From NCBI GenBank assembly GCA_013140935.1, contig JABFSD010000350.1, positions 1 to 7,544 on the forward strand: 7,544 nt of DNA, read 5' to 3'. Numbering within the stretch: the first letter of the stretch is position 1; each line of letters opens with the position of its first letter. A program made the position numbers and the translations under genes. The notes below the pieces were generated by a model. That model was not told where the DNA came from. It saw only the letters and a program-made list of their open reading frames with translations, and made no database searches. Shown here one piece after another: positions 1-7,544 of the stretch. The stretch comes from Acidobacteriota bacterium (GTDB taxonomy: Bacteria > Acidobacteriota > Blastocatellia > RBC074).

Positions 1-612
1 GGCCAGATCGTGCAAAAGTTCGATCATGACCTGCCGTTTGAAAGCCCGCTCGCCACGATGGAAGGCCGCAAAAAAGGCGTAGCCAGTTTCACCGACAACT
101 TCCTTTTACAACCGGGACGTTACACCGTCGAAACCGTTGTGCAAGATCGCATCACGAATAAAACCTCTGCGCGCCGCTCCGCGCTCGTCGTCGCGCCCAT
201 CAAAGAGGGCGGTTTGCGGATGAGCAATCTCACGCTCATCAAACGCATTGACCCCGTCATCGCCGAAACACGCGACGTTATCAATCCGCTGAATTTCACG
301 GGCGGCAAAGTGATTCCGAATCTTGGCGACAACTTGAAAGCGCAGGCGGGCGCGCAAGTCGCGTTTTATACGGTGATTTATCCGGCCAGCGGTAATGCTG
401 AAAAACCGCAACTCGCCGTTGAATTGTCGCTGGATGGCAAAGCCCTCACCGGCAGCGCGTTGCCCCTGCCCGAACCTGACGCGCAAGGCCGCATTCATTA
501 CATCGCACGTATGCCACTTGAAGCGCTGCAACCCGGCACTTATCAGATTCGCGCCGTGTTGCGGCAAGGACAAAACGCCGTGCAGGAATCAGCCGTGTTT
601 ACCGTGGAATAA
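1..612 (+). CDS. C-terminal part of a VWFA-related-type acidobacterial protein (5' truncated)
   Basis: The frame is open from base 1 and ends at TAA 610-612, giving 203 residues of an incomplete protein. The GTG at 10 is an internal valine codon, not a start. The segment resembles the C-terminal region of the VWFA-related proteins frequent in Acidobacteriota. It has a beta-rich stretch with LQPGRYTVETVVQDR at about residues 36-50, then KTSARRSALVV, a 'LTLIKRIDP' strand, a GGKVIPNL segment near 101-108, and a second beta-sandwich-like half ending in LQPGTYQIRAVLRQG (176-190). The two 'PG-x-Y' hairpins suggest two related extracytoplasmic beta domains. The VWA domain itself, if present, lies upstream of the window, so the family name rests on C-terminal resemblance only. 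The exact role is unknown; adhesion or envelope interaction is typical of VWA proteins. A hairpin terminator follows 25 bases after the stop. Confidence 0.7.
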   Translation, partial: GQIVQKFDHDLPFESPLATMEGRKKGVASFTDNFLLQPGRYTVETVVQDRITNKTSARRSALVVAPIKEGGLRMSNLTLIKRIDPVIAETRDVINPLNFTGGKVIPNLGDNLKAQAGAQVAFYTVIYPASGNAEKPQLAVELSLDGKALTGSALPLPEPDAQGRIHYIARMPLEALQPGTYQIRAVLRQGQNAVQESAVFTVE

Positions 613-636
613 TGGGCAAGCCGCTGAGGAATCGTG

Positions 637-669
637 AAAGGCGAAGGCTAAAAACCTCCGCCTTTTTTT
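637..669 (+). terminator. Intrinsic terminator between convergent genes
   Basis: AAAGGCG (637-643) pairs with CGCCTTT (659-665). After one mismatch, AGG (645-647) pairs with CCT (655-657), leaving a 7-base A-rich loop. A run of seven T (663-669) follows on the + strand, so it should stop transcripts of the upstream + gene. The hairpin abuts the TAA of the minus-strand FKBP gene (668-670). It may also serve that gene, although the T-tract on the minus strand is only three bases. Confidence 0.8.
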
Positions 670-1099
670 ATGGAGTGACCGCAACAAGTTCCAACGCGAA
701 ATGCAGCGTCTCGCCCGCCAGCGGATGATTAGCGTCAAGCGTCACGAACTCTTCCGTCAGTTGCGTAATCACGACCGGAATCGAACCTTGCGGCGTATGC
801 ATTTCGATGGCGAGACCGAGTTCGGGTTCGGCTCCGTTGAGGCGAAATTTGTCGCGCGGCATGCGTTGCACGAGGTCGTCGTCGCGTTCGCCGTAAGCCT
901 CAGCGGCGGGGATGACGATGTTGCGCGTCTCGCCGATTTGCATGCCAACCATCGCACGCTCGAAACCGGGAATGACTTGTTGCGCGCCTACGGTAAATTC
1001 GAGTGGATCGTTGCCCTCTGAGGTGTCGAACATTTGTCCGTCATCGAACGTCCCTTGGTAATGCACCTTGACGGTGTCGCCGAATTGAACTGCTGCCAT
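668..1099 (-). CDS. FKBP-type peptidyl-prolyl cis-trans isomerase, SlyD-like
   Basis: A 143-residue cytosolic protein expected to catalyse cis-trans isomerisation of X-Pro bonds and to act as a folding chaperone. The FKBP core begins at VKVHYQGTFDDG (10-21) with Tyr14, then FDTS (25-28, Phe-Asp of the active site), QVIPGFERAMVGM (41-53) and the PAAEAYGER motif (64-72). The region of about 72-122 replaces the FKBP flap and fits the insert-in-flap chaperone domain of SlyD proteins. The C-terminal DANHPLAGETLHFALELV (122-139) is the typical closing strand of this family. The His/Cys-rich metal-binding tail of E. coli SlyD is absent; the protein ends three residues after the last strand. I chose the ATG at 1099 because it gives a family-like N-terminus and has AAGGAG 11 bases upstream. 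The longer frame to 1234 adds 45 unrelated residues and would overlap the divergent dehydrogenase start. The gene is convergent with the upstream + gene and divergent from the dehydrogenase. Confidence 0.92.
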   Translation of the reverse strand: MAAVQFGDTVKVHYQGTFDDGQMFDTSEGNDPLEFTVGAQQVIPGFERAMVGMQIGETRNIVIPAAEAYGERDDDLVQRMPRDKFRLNGAEPELGLAIEMHTPQGSIPVVITQLTEEFVTLDANHPLAGETLHFALELVAVTP

Positions 1100-1110
1100 T
1101 GAGAAGAAAG

Positions 1111-1116
1111 CTCCTT
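1111..1116 (-). promoter_or_regulatory. Ribosome binding site of the FKBP gene
   Basis: The minus strand reads AAGGAG here, 11 bases before the ATG at 1099. It supports the short start over the in-frame ATG at 1234. The spacing is slightly long. Confidence 0.6.
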
Positions 1117-1171
1117 GTGGATTTGAAGTGCGCGCAGCTTGGCATATTGAAACGCGAAAAGTCACGCCCGC

Positions 1172-1200
1172 TTGCATTGAATAGTGGGCTGAATTATCTA
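1172..1200 (+). promoter_or_regulatory. Weak candidate promoter of the dehydrogenase operon
   Basis: TTGCAT (1172-1177) and TATCTA (1195-1200) are 17 bases apart inside the 111-base divergent intergenic region. The -10 lacks the conserved final T, so the match is poor. If real, transcription would start near 1207-1208, at or next to the first ATG, giving an almost leaderless mRNA. This would fit the absence of a Shine-Dalgarno sequence before the gene. Confidence 0.25.
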
Positions 1201-1210
1201 CGCGGTAATG

Positions 1211-2161
1211 ATGAAAGCTCTTCGTTTTGAACAAGGTCAGTTACGGCTTGCCGACTTGCCCCTGCCGTCGCGCGAGGGCGAAGCGCTGGTGCGCGTGACG
1301 CTCGCGGGCATCTGCAATACGGATGTCGAGATCGTGCGTGGCTACGCAAACTTTAGCGGTACGCTGGGGCACGAGTTCGTCGGCGTAGTCGAAGACGCAA
1401 CCGATAATTCATTGATTGGCCAGCGTGTCGTAGGTGAAATCAACGCGGGCTGCGGCGCGTGCGATGAATGTTTGCGCAACCACGCGCGACATTGCCGACG
1501 CCGCAACGTGCTGGGCATACGCGGACGCGATGGCGCGTTTGCCGAATACTTGCGGTTGCCTGCGTCAAATCTGCTGCTCGTGCCTGACGCGATCAACGAC
1601 CATCAAGCCGTCTTCGCCGAACCGCTCGCGGCGGCCTGCGCCATTCTCGAACAAGTCACGCTTACGTCAGCGCACCGCGTCGTGGTCATCGGCGACGGCA
1701 AGCTGGGGCAATTGATTGCGCGTGTGATAGCTACAACCGGATGCGACCTGACCTTGATCGGCAAACACGAAAGCAAGCTGGAACTTGCGCGGGCGGCCGG
1801 CGTCAAAGCACAGGCGCTGGCTGACGTTGTGCCGGCGGCTGATTTCGATGTCGTAATTGAAGCCAGCGGTAGCGCCAGCGGATTGCAACTCGCGCTTGAT
1901 TTGATAAGGCCACGCGGCGTGGTCGTGTTGAAATCTACCTTTCACGGCAAGGTCGAACTCGACGCCGCGCGCGTCATCGTCAACGAAATCAAACTCATTG
2001 GCTCGCGCTGCGGACGTTTCACCGATGCGCTGGCATTGCTGGCTGACCGGCGTGTCAATGTCGAACCGTTAATCACCGATGAATTCGCTTTGGCTGACGG
2101 CGTCGCCGCGATGAACAAAGCGCAAGAGCGCGGCGTGTTGAAAGTATTGCTGCGCCCATAA
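1211..2161 (+). CDS. Zinc-dependent medium-chain alcohol dehydrogenase-like protein
   Basis: A 316-residue NAD(P)-dependent dehydrogenase of the MDR superfamily, cytosolic, oxidising an unknown alcohol or polyol-like substrate. An N-terminal GroES-like catalytic domain carries the expected zinc ligands: Cys35 in GICNTD, His54-Glu55 in GHE, and Glu137 in FAEPLAAA, the Glu being as in sorbitol/threonine-type enzymes. Cys81, Cys84, Cys87 and Cys95 form the structural zinc lobe. The Rossmann domain starts at VVVIGDGKLGQLIA (157-170) with the glycine-rich GDGKLG. The protein is shorter than the usual 340-380 residues, as in the compact MDR-like subgroup with this GDGKLG motif. Two adjacent ATGs occur at 1208 and 1211; I chose the second because MKALRF is the usual family start, but either is possible. 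No Shine-Dalgarno is visible. It is probably the first gene of an operon with the hydrolase and the membrane protease. The substrate cannot be read from the sequence. Confidence 0.9.
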   Translation: MKALRFEQGQLRLADLPLPSREGEALVRVTLAGICNTDVEIVRGYANFSGTLGHEFVGVVEDATDNSLIGQRVVGEINAGCGACDECLRNHARHCRRRNVLGIRGRDGAFAEYLRLPASNLLLVPDAINDHQAVFAEPLAAACAILEQVTLTSAHRVVVIGDGKLGQLIARVIATTGCDLTLIGKHESKLELARAAGVKAQALADVVPAADFDVVIEASGSASGLQLALDLIRPRGVVVLKSTFHGKVELDAARVIVNEIKLIGSRCGRFTDALALLADRRVNVEPLITDEFALADGVAAMNKAQERGVLKVLLRP

Positions 2162-2182
2162 CTTTTCACTTTTCACTTTTCA
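2162..2182 (+). repeat. Three perfect tandem copies of CTTTTCA
   Basis: The 28-base gap between the dehydrogenase stop and the hydrolase ATG is almost filled by three exact 7-bp units (2162-2168, 2169-2175, 2176-2182) plus a partial CT. The tract is pyrimidine-rich and not dyad-symmetric. It is a heptanucleotide microsatellite-like repeat of unknown function that occupies the place where a ribosome binding site would be expected. Confidence 0.9.
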
Positions 2183-2189
2183 CTCTCGC

Positions 2190-2831
2190 ATGGCTGCTTA
2201 TCCTTACCCGAAAGGGAACTTGATGATTCCTGCGCCGCACGGCGAGTTGGAAGCGTTGTATCGTCCGACCAACCACGAAGCCACGCGCGCCGCGTTGGTG
2301 TTGCATCCGCATCCGCTCTTTGCCGGAACCATGCACAACAAAGTCGTAGCCCGCGCCACCAAAGCCTTGCAGGAAGCCGGATTCGCTGCGTTGCGGTTCA
2401 ACTTTCGCGGTGTGGGTTTCAGCACCGGTACGCACGACGAAGGGCGCGGCGAAGTGGATGACGCACGCATCGCGTTGGACTATTTGCTTAACGATCAGCC
2501 GCACGCGCGCGAAATCATCGTCGCGGGTTTTTCGTTTGGTTCGGTCGTAGGCTTAAAGCTGGGCTGTGCCGATGCGCGCGTACAAAAAATTATCTGCATC
2601 GGAGCGCCCGCGCGGCTGCATACGCTTGAGACGCTGTCGGCTTGCACCAAGCCGCAGCTTTTTATTCACGGTGCATTGGATGAAATCGCGCCGCAAGCTC
2701 CACTCGAAGAAATGCTCGCGCAGTTGCCTGCGCACGAGCATTTGAAATTCGTCAGCATCGCGGGCGCAGGACATTTTTTCGACGATCAGTTGCCCGAACT
2801 GATGCAGGTGATTCGTGATTATGTGAACTGA
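2190..2831 (+). CDS. Alpha/beta hydrolase, COG2945 type
   Basis: A 213-residue cytosolic alpha/beta-hydrolase fold protein, probably an esterase-like enzyme with an unknown substrate. It has the family's HPHPLFAGTMHN segment (39-50, oxyanion region), NFRGVGFSTG (71-80), nucleophile elbow GFSFGS with Ser115, acid Asp164 in HGALDEIAP (160-168), and His195 in GAGHFF. The catalytic triad is therefore complete, and length matches the family (about 200-220). The ATG at 2190 has no Shine-Dalgarno because it directly follows the CTTTTCA repeat. An ATG at 2223 has AAGGGA five bases upstream and would give 202 residues. I keep 2190 because the first beta-strand (NLMIPAPHGELEAL) would otherwise lose its beginning. 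The gene is 28 bases after the dehydrogenase and 3 bases before the membrane protease, so likely co-transcribed with both. Confidence 0.88.
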   Translation: MAAYPYPKGNLMIPAPHGELEALYRPTNHEATRAALVLHPHPLFAGTMHNKVVARATKALQEAGFAALRFNFRGVGFSTGTHDEGRGEVDDARIALDYLLNDQPHAREIIVAGFSFGSVVGLKLGCADARVQKIICIGAPARLHTLETLSACTKPQLFIHGALDEIAPQAPLEEMLAQLPAHEHLKFVSIAGAGHFFDDQLPELMQVIRDYVN

Positions 2832-2834
2832 GAT

Positions 2835-4031
2835 ATGCGTTTGCGCTGGCTGAAAAATACGTTGCAACGTCCGCTCGTCGTGGCGCAGCTATTCAACATC
2901 CCGATCAAAGTGGATGCGACGTGGCTGCCGATGGCGTTGTTGCATACGTGGCTGGTCGCGCAATTCTGGTTTGCCAGAGGTTTAGGCAACGCCTTTCCGT
3001 TGTGGGTCTATCTCTTCCACGGTTTGATCGCTACGGCGTTGCTGTTCGTTTCGATTCTGGTTCACGAACTCGCGCACGCGCTGGTGGCGCGCATGGAAGG
3101 GCTGCAAACCTACGACATTCAATTGCACATCTTCGGTGGTTGGGCACGGCTCGTCGGCGAACCGCGCCACGCGCTTTCAGAATTGCGCATAGCCGTCGCC
3201 GGCCCCGCGAGTTCGTTTTTGCTCGCGGTCATCTTCTGGCTCTGTTTGCTGGCCGTGAACCTCTTCGCCGGACAACGCGACTTGGCCGCGTGGATGACGA
3301 TCAACACTTTCCTTTATCTTGCCGTAGCCAACCTCACGCTGGCGATATTCAATCTGTTGCCCGGCCTGCCGCTCGACGGCGGACGCGCCTTGCGCGCGTG
3401 GCTTTGGCATCGGCGCAAGGATGTTTTGTCAGCGACCAAAACCGCCAAGCAATTCGGCGTAGCCATCGCCTATATGCTGATCTCTTACGGATTGTTTCTC
3501 TTCATCTCAGGCGCGTGGCGGGGCACGCTCTGGCGCGACACGCTCGCTGCCGCGTGGCTGCTGGCCGTAGGCGTTTATCTGATGAACGCCGCCGAGAACG
3601 ACTACCGCTTTCGCCTGCAACAACAGACGCAAGCGCCCAGCAACGCTCCGACGCCTGCCGAAGGCACAGCCGGCGCGGTGATGCGTACGCCCGTTGTCAG
3701 CGTCGAGCCGCACATCACGATCAGCGAATTCATTGACCGCACCTTGGCGCAACATCGTCAAACGAACTTTCCCGTCGCGTCGGGCGGACGCTTGCACGGC
3801 ATTCTCGCGCTCGAACGCTTGCGCGCCATTCCTAAAGAGCAATGGGAACGCCTCGCCATACGCGACGTGATGTCGCCGATTGATGAAACGCATTTTGTCA
3901 CCGTGCGGGCTTCGCTCGCGCACGTCGCCCATCAACTCGAACACAACGAATTCCATTGGCTCGCAGTGATTGACGCCGAAGGCCAACTGGTCGGCAGCGT
4001 GACGAAAGAAGACTTGCGCGCCGCCGCCTAG
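2835..4031 (+). CDS. Site-2 protease family (M50) membrane metalloprotease with C-terminal CBS pair
   Basis: A 398-residue integral membrane zinc protease that should cleave substrate proteins within the membrane. The zinc motif HELAH is at 77-81 inside a hydrophobic segment (about 60-84). The second conserved M50 motif, NLLPGLPLDGGR, is at 173-184, with Asp181 as the third zinc ligand. Further hydrophobic segments lie around 28-47, 117-145, 155-177, 207-226 and 235-250. A Gln/Pro/Ala linker (about 262-280) leads to two CBS motifs, about 281-335 (VMRTPVVSV...) and 342-396 (IRDVMSPID...GSVTKEDLR), which in other proteins sense adenine nucleotides. This layout matches the SpoIVFB-like branch of site-2 proteases with CBS domains. 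Its ATG lies 3 bases after the hydrolase stop with no clear Shine-Dalgarno, which suggests translational coupling. No T-tract terminator follows. The substrate is unknown; regulated intramembrane proteolysis of an anti-sigma factor or membrane-bound regulator is the family precedent. Confidence 0.93.
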   Translation: MRLRWLKNTLQRPLVVAQLFNIPIKVDATWLPMALLHTWLVAQFWFARGLGNAFPLWVYLFHGLIATALLFVSILVHELAHALVARMEGLQTYDIQLHIFGGWARLVGEPRHALSELRIAVAGPASSFLLAVIFWLCLLAVNLFAGQRDLAAWMTINTFLYLAVANLTLAIFNLLPGLPLDGGRALRAWLWHRRKDVLSATKTAKQFGVAIAYMLISYGLFLFISGAWRGTLWRDTLAAAWLLAVGVYLMNAAENDYRFRLQQQTQAPSNAPTPAEGTAGAVMRTPVVSVEPHITISEFIDRTLAQHRQTNFPVASGGRLHGILALERLRAIPKEQWERLAIRDVMSPIDETHFVTVRASLAHVAHQLEHNEFHWLAVIDAEGQLVGSVTKEDLRAAA

Positions 4032-4115
4032 CCGCTTCCAAAAACCTGAAGCCAAAGACAGCCATCCATACGGCGCAGCCTTTCCGCCTCTCGTCGGGAA
4101 AGAAAAATCTTCCGA

Positions 4116-4181
4116 ACTACTAATTTCTTAATTGACAGCTTGGCGAGACCGGCGTAATCTAACTACGAATTCTTTAGTAGC
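4116..4181 (+). promoter_or_regulatory. Candidate BlaI-type operator half-sites around the blaI promoter
   Basis: ACTACTAA (4116-4123) lies upstream of the -35. Its core CTACTAA recurs as an exact inverted copy, TTAGTAG, at 4174-4180. A second direct copy, AACTACGAATT (4161-4171), sits at the predicted transcription start and forms an imperfect dyad with GTAG 4177-4180. BlaI/MecI/CopY-family repressors bind dyads with TACA/TGTA or ACTAC/GTAGT-like arms, and blaI genes are usually autoregulated, so repression here is plausible. The sites are imperfect and binding is inferred, not shown. Confidence 0.5.
4132..4160 (+). promoter_or_regulatory. Sigma70-type promoter of the blaI-M56 operon
   Basis: A perfect TTGACA -35 (4132-4137) and TAATCT -10 (4155-4160) are separated by 17 bases. 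The start point would be near 4167, about 57 bases before the blaI ATG and inside the operator-like dyad. This is the best promoter match in the window. Confidence 0.7.
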
Positions 4182-4210
4182 TAATACAACTGCCCCCCAA
4201 ATTACTCAAA

Positions 4211-4216
4211 GAGGTG
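4211..4216 (+). promoter_or_regulatory. Ribosome binding site of the blaI-like gene
   Basis: GAGGTG is placed seven bases before the ATG at 4224 and supports that start. Confidence 0.75.
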
Positions 4217-4223
4217 TTGCGTT

Positions 4224-4598
4224 ATGGCGCGTAGAAAGTCAGAGACGCTGACCGAAGTCGAACTGGAATTGATGGACGTACTCTGGGACAAGGGTGCGGC
4301 GTCGGTGACGGATATTGTCGAGGCTTTGCCCGAAGAGCGACTGGCTTACAGTTCCGTACTGACGATGATGCGCATTCTGGAACAGAAGGGTTATGTCACG
4401 CATGAGAAGGAAGGCCGCGCGTTCATCTATCGCCCGCTCGTCAATCGGCGCGAAGCACAACAATCCGTCATCGGCTATCTGTTGCGGCGATTTTTCGACA
4501 ACTCGCCGGAACAGTTGGTCGTTAATCTGCTCGAACACGAAAACCTCGGGCCGCGCGATGTAAAACGGCTCAAAAAAATGATCAGTGACTCGGAATAA
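4224..4598 (+). CDS. BlaI/MecI/CopY-family transcriptional repressor
   Basis: A 124-residue cytosolic dimeric winged-helix repressor, the usual length for the family. The helix-turn-helix covers about 8-72: LTEVELELMDVLWDKG, then SVTDIVEAL, the recognition helix region LAYSSVLTMMRILEQKGYV (40-58), and a wing with KEGRAFIYRPL (62-72). The C-terminal dimerisation part is 73-124. In S. aureus BlaI and MecI, inactivating cleavage falls between Asn101 and Phe102. Here the equivalent segment is QLVVNLLEHENL with Asn101-Leu102, so the site may be conserved in position. It sits 23 bases before the M56 protease gene, the classical blaI-blaR1 order, behind a promoter with operator-like half-sites, and probably represses its own operon. 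No beta-lactamase gene is in view, so the name describes the family and not a role in resistance. Confidence 0.95.
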   Translation: MARRKSETLTEVELELMDVLWDKGAASVTDIVEALPEERLAYSSVLTMMRILEQKGYVTHEKEGRAFIYRPLVNRREAQQSVIGYLLRRFFDNSPEQLVVNLLEHENLGPRDVKRLKKMISDSE

Positions 4599-4608
4599 CC
4601 TTTTCAGT

Positions 4609-4613
4609 GGAGG
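4609..4613 (+). promoter_or_regulatory. Ribosome binding site deciding the M56 protease start
   Basis: GGAGG lies eight bases before the ATG at 4622. The in-frame GTG at 4607 overlaps this element and so is unlikely to be the start. Confidence 0.8.
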
Positions 4614-4621
4614 AACCCGAT

Positions 4622-6985
<2,364 letters not shown>

Positions 6986-7010
6986 CGCCAATCCGTTTTC
7001 ATACATCACG

Positions 7011-7054
7011 AAGGTAACGCGCGCTCCTGAGCGAGTGGCGTTACCTTTCTTTTT
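7011..7054 (+). terminator. Strong hairpin terminator after the M56 gene
   Basis: AAGGTAACGC (7011-7020) pairs perfectly over 10 bp with GCGTTACCTT (7038-7047). Inside the loop, CGCT (7022-7025) can pair with AGCG (7030-7033). A T-rich tract (7046-7054, one C) follows. It lies only 19 bases before the next start codon on the same strand, so it may act as an intra-operon attenuator rather than a simple end. Confidence 0.85.
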
Positions 7055-7060
7055 GGTCGA

Positions 7061-7066
7061 AAGGAG
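7061..7066 (+). promoter_or_regulatory. Ribosome binding site of the right-edge gene
   Basis: AAGGAG lies seven bases before the ATG at 7074. It marks this frame as a genuine gene although no stop falls in the window. Confidence 0.8.
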
Positions 7067-7073
7067 TCTCGCT

Positions 7074-7544
7074 ATGTTTCGTCATCTGCTGTTCGCTGCC
7101 GTGTTGGCAGGAGCCTGTTTCACCGCGCCCGTATCGAACGCGCAAAATAAAACGGCGGTCAAAGAATACACGCGCGCCGATTTCATCAATGTCGAAGGCG
7201 CGTCGCTCAACGACAAACTCACGCGCGCCACGGCGCAATGCCGCGCCGCGAAACTGAGCGAATCGTGTTGGCTGGCGTGGCATTTTCCGGTACGCGAAAA
7301 GGCCCGCGCCTCAGAATTTCATGGCTTTTATTATCGTGACGACGACGGCATCAAACTCGAACGCCGCGAAGACCCCAAACTCACCGCCGTCTTTTTGCTG
7401 GCCGATATTACGAATTCCCAAACGGTTTATCAGCGCGTCAAAACGCTCAACCTCGGCGAGCCTTACGTATTCGAAAAACATCCGGTCTATTGGCTCGGCG
7501 ACATCGAAGCAACCTCCAGCATCGCGCAACTCGACACGTTGCAA
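7074..7544 (+). CDS. Secreted protein of unknown function, probably leading into repeats (3' truncated)
   Basis: An open frame of 157 codons from ATG 7074 to the window edge with no stop. The N-terminus MFRHLLFAAVLAGACFTAPV is a signal peptide with a plausible signal peptidase I site after SNA (21-23). Cys15 sits in AGAC, which is a poor lipobox. The mature part begins QNKTAVKEYTRADF and contains FINVEGASL, a CRAAKLSESCWLAWHF segment with two cysteines, a LTAVFLLAD strand and PVYWLGDIEATSSIAQLDTL at the edge. The last segment looks like the beginning of a HEAT-like helical repeat ('WLG...S...L'). I recall similar proteins following M56/HEAT genes in Acidobacteriota, but the family has no name I can give. 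Periplasmic or extracellular location is inferred. The gene starts 88 bases after the M56 stop, behind a hairpin terminator, and may share its operon through readthrough. Confidence 0.8.
   Translation, partial: MFRHLLFAAVLAGACFTAPVSNAQNKTAVKEYTRADFINVEGASLNDKLTRATAQCRAAKLSESCWLAWHFPVREKARASEFHGFYYRDDDGIKLERREDPKLTAVFLLADITNSQTVYQRVKTLNLGEPYVFEKHPVYWLGDIEATSSIAQLDTLQ

Noticed and set aside
106..573. Long minus-strand open frame opposite the first gene
   Set aside because: The plus frame has recognisable family motifs and a terminator; the minus frame has no ribosome binding site and a low-complexity, Arg-rich translation typical of antisense frames in GC-rich DNA.
2921..3736. 271-codon plus frame inside the site-2 protease gene
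   Set aside because: It is an Arg-rich shadow frame without motifs; the protease frame carries HELAH, NLLPGLPLDGGR and CBS motifs over the same bases.
4032..4103. Hairpins GCTTC/GAAGC (4034-4052) and CTTTCC/GGAAAG (4080-4102) after the site-2 protease gene
   Set aside because: Stems of only 5-6 bp with 9-11 base loops and no T-tract; an A-rich stretch follows, so they are not supported as intrinsic terminators.
7041..7283. Minus-strand frames at the right end (7041-7283 and 7311-7544)
   Set aside because: The plus frame from 7074 has an AAGGAG site, a signal peptide and an uninterrupted reading to the edge; the minus frames overlap the terminator or have no start signals.

Overview
The window looks like chromosomal DNA of an Acidobacteriota bacterium, possibly class Blastocatellia. 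It is moderately GC-rich and codes on both strands with short intergenic gaps. The assignment is an inference from gene content, not from a marker gene. It rests on three things: the C-terminal part of a VWFA-related-type protein common in that phylum, a BlaI plus M56-metallopeptidase/HEAT-repeat gene pair, and a secreted protein directly behind that pair.

Layout: (1) Positions 1-612 (+) hold the 3' end of a large extracytoplasmic protein. It is followed by a hairpin terminator shared with a convergent gene. (2) Positions 668-1099 (-) encode a SlyD-like FKBP peptidyl-prolyl isomerase. (3) A likely operon runs on + from 1211 to 4031: a zinc-dependent medium-chain dehydrogenase, a small alpha/beta hydrolase of the COG2945 type, and a site-2 (M50) membrane protease with a C-terminal CBS pair. 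A 7-bp tandem repeat lies between the first two genes. (4) Positions 4032-4223 are a regulatory intergenic region with a good sigma70-type promoter and ACTAC/GTAG half-sites that look like BlaI-family operator elements. (5) Positions 4224-6985 hold a blaI-like repressor gene and a blaR1/M56-like sensor-protease gene. (6) A strong hairpin terminator follows at 7011-7054. (7) A secreted protein starts at 7074, has its own ribosome binding site, and runs off the right edge.

The most interesting part is region 5-7. The protease has the BlaR1 layout: membrane segments, HExxH, then a downstream ExACD motif. However, its extracytoplasmic C-terminus is not a penicillin-binding sensor domain. It consists of a Pro/Ala linker, an Ala-Pro-Ile repeat, HEAT-like helical repeats, an Arg/Glu heptad repeat and a Ser/Pro/Lys tail. 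No beta-lactamase gene is visible. The simplest reading is a BlaI/M56 signalling pair adapted to a different signal, probably protein-protein contact in the envelope, with the secreted downstream protein as a candidate partner or target. That role is inference; the domain architecture is read directly from the sequence.
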